Positions 61,801 through 64,000 of a stretch of DNA of 64,000 nt are shown here, piece by piece (positions within the stretch are counted from its first letter, which is position 1; each line of letters begins with the position of its first letter). This DNA comes from Salegentibacter mishustinae (lineage in GTDB: Bacteria; Bacteroidota; Bacteroidia; Flavobacteriales; Flavobacteriaceae). The stretch is taken from contig NZ_LLKN01000002.1 of the NCBI RefSeq assembly GCF_002900095.1, forward strand, positions 682,001-746,000, in the 5' to 3' direction. The notes beneath the pieces were generated by a model. It saw only the letters and a program-made list of their open reading frames with translations. It made no database searches and had not been told where the DNA came from. The position numbers and the translations under genes were made by a program.

Positions 61801-62205
61801 GAGGGCAATATTGCGATAAATCTTAACGGAGAAATGATTAAATTAGCTACTGAAGAAGTAGAAATTACTTCCCAGGATATTGAAGGCTGGTTAGTGGCAA
61901 GTAGTGGTAATATTACCGTAGCTTTAGACGTTAGTATCTCAGAAGAATTAAAAAAGGAAGGAATTGCCAGGGAATTGGTAAACAGAATACAGAATATGAG
62001 AAAAGATTCTGGCTTTGAAGTTACCGATACCATTGAAGTGACCCTACAAAGAGACGGTATTGTCGAGGATGCCGTTAACCAAAATATAACCTATATCAAG
62101 AATGAAACATTAACTGCAAGTCTCGAATTTGCGGAGGTGGTAACTGAAGGAGCCGAGGTGGCTTTTGATGATATTACCACTAAAATGTTTATTAAAAAAC
62201 ATTAG
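58804..62205 (+). CDS. ileS: Isoleucyl-tRNA synthetase
   Basis: 1133 residues, longer than E. coli IleS (about 940) and typical of the eukaryote-like type found in many Bacteroidetes. The HIGH-type motif is PSANGLPGIHHVMARA (about 49-64), the KMSKS motif is QKMSKRLG, and the CP1 editing domain has WTTTPWTLPSN. The C-terminus lacks the zinc-binding domain of the bacterial type. This class is often naturally resistant to mupirocin (family knowledge). It charges tRNA-Ile; it is followed after 4 bp by a DksA-like gene. Confidence 0.97.
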   Translation: MSNKFPEYKGLDLPKVAKEILSYWKENDIFEKSVSTREGKEAFVFFEGPPSANGLPGIHHVMARAIKDIFCRYKTQKGYQVKRKAGWDTHGLPVELGVEKELGITKEDIGTKISVEKYNEACKNAVMRYTDVWNDLTEKIGYWVDMEDPYVTYKSKYMETVWWLLSEIYKKDLIYKGYTIQPYSPKAGTGLSSHELNQPGTYQDVTDTTVTAMFKITDASAASVEKDLEGAFLIAWTTTPWTLPSNTALTVGPKIEYVSVKTYNQYTFEPITILVAKALAKAQFDKKFIEVQTEEELQAYTEGDKKIPFLIGETFTGKDLVGIKFEQLLPYALPAENPENAFRVIAGDFVTTEDGTGIVHTSPTFGADDALVAKQATPQVPPLLVKDENGNLVPLVDLQGKFRPEMGDFAGKYVKNEYYDEGQAPEKSVDVELAIKLKEENRAFKVEKYVHSYPNCWRTDKPILYYPLDSWFIKVTEFKERMHELNKGINWKPKSTGEGRFGNWLANANDWNLSRSRYWGIPLPIWRTEEGKEEKFIGSIAELKEEMAKSVKAGFMDKDIFEGFEPGNMSEENYDLVDLHKNVVDEITLVSDSGKPMKREADLIDVWFDSGSMPYAQWHYPFENKEKVEEGERQADFIAEGVDQTRGWFYTLHAIATMIFDDVAYKNVVSNGLVLDKNGQKMSKRLGNAVDPFETLAAYGPDATRWYMISNANPWDNLKFDIEGIAEVRRKFFGTLYNTYSFFTLYANIDNFTYKEEDVPLAERPEIDRWILSELHTLIEKVDKFYADYEPTRATRAISEFVQENLSNWFVRLSRRRFWKGDYQQDKISAYQTLYTCLVEVAKLGAPVAPFFMDRLYKDLNKSTQKENFESVHLAEFSEYDDKFVDKSLERKMEKAQTISSLVLSLRKKEMIKVRQPLQRVMIPVLDEQQREEIQAVEDLIKSEVNVKELQLIDDASGLLVKQIKPNFKVLGPRFGKDMKLVVNEINKLTSEDISKIEREGNIAINLNGEMIKLATEEVEITSQDIEGWLVASSGNITVALDVSISEELKKEGIARELVNRIQNMRKDSGFEVTDTIEVTLQRDGIVEDAVNQNITYIKNETLTASLEFAEVVTEGAEVAFDDITTKMFIKKH

Positions 62206-62209
62206 AATT

Positions 62210-62593
62210 ATGGCAACTGAAGTAAAAGAACGGTATAGCGATGCCGAATTAGCTGAGTTTAAGGCCCTGATTAAAGGCAAAATCGCGAAGGCGCAGGAGC
62301 AATTGGAGATTTATCAGAATGCTTATAAAAATGATGGAAACAACGGTACCGATGATACCTCTCCTACATTTAAGGCTTTTGAGGAAGGTAGTGAAACGAT
62401 GAGTAAGGAAGCGAACTCTCAATTGGCTATTAGACAGGAAAAGTTTATTCGTGACCTCAAAAATGCATTAAACCGTATTGAGAATAAAACCTACGGAATA
62501 TGCCGTGTAACCGGGAAATTAATTGCAAAAGAGCGTTTAAAACTGGTGCCGCACGCAACATTAAGTATTGAAGCTAAAAATATGCAGAAATAA
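62210..62593 (+). CDS. TraR/DksA-family protein with degenerate zinc finger
   Basis: 127 residues from ATG 62210 (a longer frame runs back into ileS). The N-terminal coiled coil (about 10-75) carries the SDAELAEFKALI and TFKAFEEGSETMSKEANSQL blocks, and the C-terminal domain YGICRVTGKLIAKERLKLVP has one Cys where DksA has a four-Cys zinc finger. This Cys-poor form is common in Bacteroidetes (from memory). DksA-like proteins bind RNA polymerase in the secondary channel with ppGpp; that activity is inferred. Confidence 0.9.
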   Translation: MATEVKERYSDAELAEFKALIKGKIAKAQEQLEIYQNAYKNDGNNGTDDTSPTFKAFEEGSETMSKEANSQLAIRQEKFIRDLKNALNRIENKTYGICRVTGKLIAKERLKLVPHATLSIEAKNMQK

Positions 62594-62618
62594 TAAATTT
62601 CTGGATTTTATGTATAAT

Positions 62619-62650
62619 ACGTCCCTTTGCTTATGCCTTGGGGCGTTTTT
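62619..62650 (+). terminator. Intrinsic terminator after the DksA-like gene
   Basis: ACGTCCC (62619-62625) and GGGGCGT (62640-62646) form a 7-bp stem, followed by T5. Confidence 0.75.
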
Positions 62651-62752
62651 ATTTGAATAATTAATAAATTTGCTTGCGATAAGCTGATTTTTAGCCGTGT
62701 AAAAACTAAATAATATAGTATTTTAGCGGCGTTCTTAAATTCTACAGAGTTC

Positions 62753-63373
62753 ATGTCCTTAAAAAAAGCGAGTGTTATAATCGTTTTGGTACTTTTAATA
62801 GACCAAATTTCAAAATTTTATATCAAAACAAATTTTTCGCTTGGCGAGGAAGTTCCGGTTTTTGATTGGTTCAGGATTTTATTTGTAGAGAACGAAGGTA
62901 TGGCCTGGGGAACCAAGATCCCGGGGGAATACGGAAAACTTTTCCTTACGCTTTTTAGATTGGTGGCCATTGTTGGTATTGGTTACTGGTTATGGGATTC
63001 GGTTAGAAAAAATGGTTCCCGAATTTTAATTACCGCAATAGCCTTAATCTTCGCAGGTGCTTTTGGTAATATTATAGACTCTGTTTTTTACGGGATTATC
63101 TTTAACGATAGCTATGGCCAGGTTGCCGAATTTATGCCGGCACAAGGCGGCTACGGCACCTTGTTTCACGGTAAGGTGGTAGATATGCTTTACTTCCCAC
63201 TATGGCAGGGCAATTTGCCTGAATGGATTCCCTTCTGGGGCGGAAATTATTTCACTTTCTTCGAGCCGGTATTCAATATTGCCGATACCGCAATTAGCGC
63301 GGGTGTAATTTTACTGCTGCTTTTTAATAAGCGTGCTTTCCCAAAAGAAGAAGATAAAAAAGAAAATAATTAA
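62753..63373 (+). CDS. lspA: Lipoprotein signal peptidase
   Basis: 206 residues, longer than the E. coli enzyme (164) as is usual in Flavobacteriia. Four membrane helices are visible. The catalytic Asp pair lies in HGKVVDMLYFPLW and FEPVFNIADTAISAGV; the NxGxAWG-type block is VENEGMAWGTKI. It cleaves prolipoproteins such as GldH after lipidation. Its stop overlaps that of the convergent receiver gene by 4 bp. Confidence 0.96.
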   Translation: MSLKKASVIIVLVLLIDQISKFYIKTNFSLGEEVPVFDWFRILFVENEGMAWGTKIPGEYGKLFLTLFRLVAIVGIGYWLWDSVRKNGSRILITAIALIFAGAFGNIIDSVFYGIIFNDSYGQVAEFMPAQGGYGTLFHGKVVDMLYFPLWQGNLPEWIPFWGGNYFTFFEPVFNIADTAISAGVILLLLFNKRAFPKEEDKKENN

Positions 63374-63792
63374 GCGGCGGCGTTCCCGTTGCGGTCAAAG
63401 ATCTTCTCGAATTTCTTTAATTCTATCGGTTTGATTAAGTAATCTGTAACCAGGTTAAAAGATTTTGCACGTTCCAGATCTCTAGGATCTATAGAAGAGC
63501 TTACTACGTAAAGTGTGATCTTCTTTTCGAAGTTATTCTTTATCTTAATAAATTCATTTAGAAATTCCCAGCCATCCATAACCGGCATATTAATATCAAG
63601 AAAGATAATGTCGGGTAGTACGTCTTCGGTAGCGTTTTCCAGGATCAATTTAAAATGATCTAAAGCTTCCCTACCGTTTTTGAAAATTAGAAGATTTTTT
63701 GAAAGTTTTTTTATTTCAATAATCTTCTTTACCAGGTTCACGTATATTTTGTCATCGTCAATAATACACGCCAATTCTACTTTTTGCCCCAT
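63370..63792 (-). CDS. Stand-alone response regulator receiver protein
   Basis: 140 residues, one CheY-like receiver: acidic pair in CIIDDDKIY (about 11-13), phospho-acceptor Asp in IIFLDINMPVMDGWEFL (about 62), switch Ser/Thr in VVSSSID, and Lys in YLIKPIE (about 124). It has no output domain, so it acts through protein contact or in a relay. The upstream gene on the same strand encodes a histidine kinase whose end is visible, its likely partner. Confidence 0.92.
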   Translation of the reverse strand: MGQKVELACIIDDDKIYVNLVKKIIEIKKLSKNLLIFKNGREALDHFKLILENATEDVLPDIIFLDINMPVMDGWEFLNEFIKIKNNFEKKITLYVVSSSIDPRDLERAKSFNLVTDYLIKPIELKKFEKIFDRNGNAAA

Positions 63793-63811
63793 GAGAATTA
63801 GTGTTTAGTTT

Positions 63812-64000
63812 TTAAAACTTAATCTTAAATGTAGTGCCTACATCTATAGTGCTGGTTACCGAGATTGAACCGCCAAGTGCCTCCACCTGGTTTTTTGTAA
63901 TAAAAAGTCCAATTCCTCGTGAATCCAGGTTCTCATGAAAGGTTTTATACATCCCAAACATCTTGTCACCATATTGATCCAGGTCAATGCCTAACCCATT
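63812..64000 (-). CDS. Histidine kinase, C-terminal part (cut by window edge)
   Basis: The last 62 codons of a gene that continues beyond the window. The translation NGLGIDLDQYGDKMFGMYK, then RGIGLFITKNQVEALGG and a STIDVGTTFKIKF end, is the N/G1/G2 region of a HATPase domain, with the LGIDL and MFGMYK form typical of PAS-type kinases that work with single receivers. It lies 19 bp upstream of the receiver gene, so they are probably co-transcribed. Confidence 0.9.
   Translation of the reverse strand, partial: NGLGIDLDQYGDKMFGMYKTFHENLDSRGIGLFITKNQVEALGGSISVTSTIDVGTTFKIKF

Overview
The window is chromosomal DNA from a member of the Bacteroidota, very probably family Flavobacteriaceae (a Gramella/Salegentibacter/Zunongwangia-like marine genus is my inference). 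Reasons: gliding lipoprotein gene gldH next to ricT and a class A PBP; TonB receptors with an N-terminal carboxypeptidase-regulatory-like domain; a FeoB-associated Cys-rich peptide; a 1133-residue IleS; AT-rich DNA; genes without Shine-Dalgarno sequences; and many promoters of the Bacteroidetes form TTG/TTTG-N17-22-TAnnTTTG. Several start codons were moved downstream because the longer reading frame begins inside such a promoter. The window opens inside a plsC-type gene and closes inside a histidine kinase gene.

Layout. 1-2.8 kb: plsC fragment, then (minus) a lipoprotein, an ECF sigma factor and a partner that joins an anti-sigma-like inner-membrane N-terminus to a predicted outer-membrane barrel. 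2.9-9.5 kb: recA (minus), a candidate structured RNA with its own terminator, trhO, then ricT-gldH-pbp1A. 9.7-11.7 kb: a 3-oxoacid CoA-transferase operon interrupted by a four-helix-bundle (S23-family) gene. 11.7-16.7 kb (minus): exonuclease, serine hydrolase, Ogt, CNNM/CBS protein and small unknowns. 16.7-29.0 kb: a heme supercluster, with hemA-C-D-E-(DUF)-F-(four-helix gene)-B leftward and an AraC regulator, a ThuA protein, hemH, a MATE pump, a toxin-antitoxin pair and hemJ rightward. Every step from glutamyl-tRNA to heme is here except hemL. 29-36.5 kb: histidine kinase, enoyl-CoA hydratase, radical SAM protein, Fpg-like glycosylase, HD hydrolase, second plsC, bacilliredoxin, DjlA-like co-chaperone.

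36.4-44.2 kb is a metal-homeostasis island: ZnuD-like TonB receptor, DtxR/MntR-type regulator, ZIP transporter, feoA-feoB-Cys-rich peptide and a SCO protein. A palindrome (TTTAGA-TAAG-TCTAAA) between the receptor and the regulator is a likely operator, and a related site overlaps the feoA promoter. 44.3-49.3 kb: rseP, tRNA-Asn, a frameshifted outer-membrane protein gene and an NAD-salvage operon (macro domain, pncB, pncA). 49.3-58.5 kb: outer-membrane protein, gdhA, recO, a second TonB receptor, a HEIGH-metallopeptidase pseudogene, and a TPR histidine kinase with its response regulator. 58.8-64 kb: ileS, a DksA-like gene, lspA, a stand-alone receiver and the truncated kinase gene.

The window is mostly ordinary core genome. 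The unusual features are small: two S23-family genes, each framed by inverted degenerate repeats and each splitting a functional operon; a repeat that has invaded the loop of a terminator; the unassigned structured RNA upstream of trhO; two fresh pseudogenes; and paired dyad repeats placed just upstream of start codons. I found no CRISPR array, transposase, prophage or rRNA, and no convincing large novel system.
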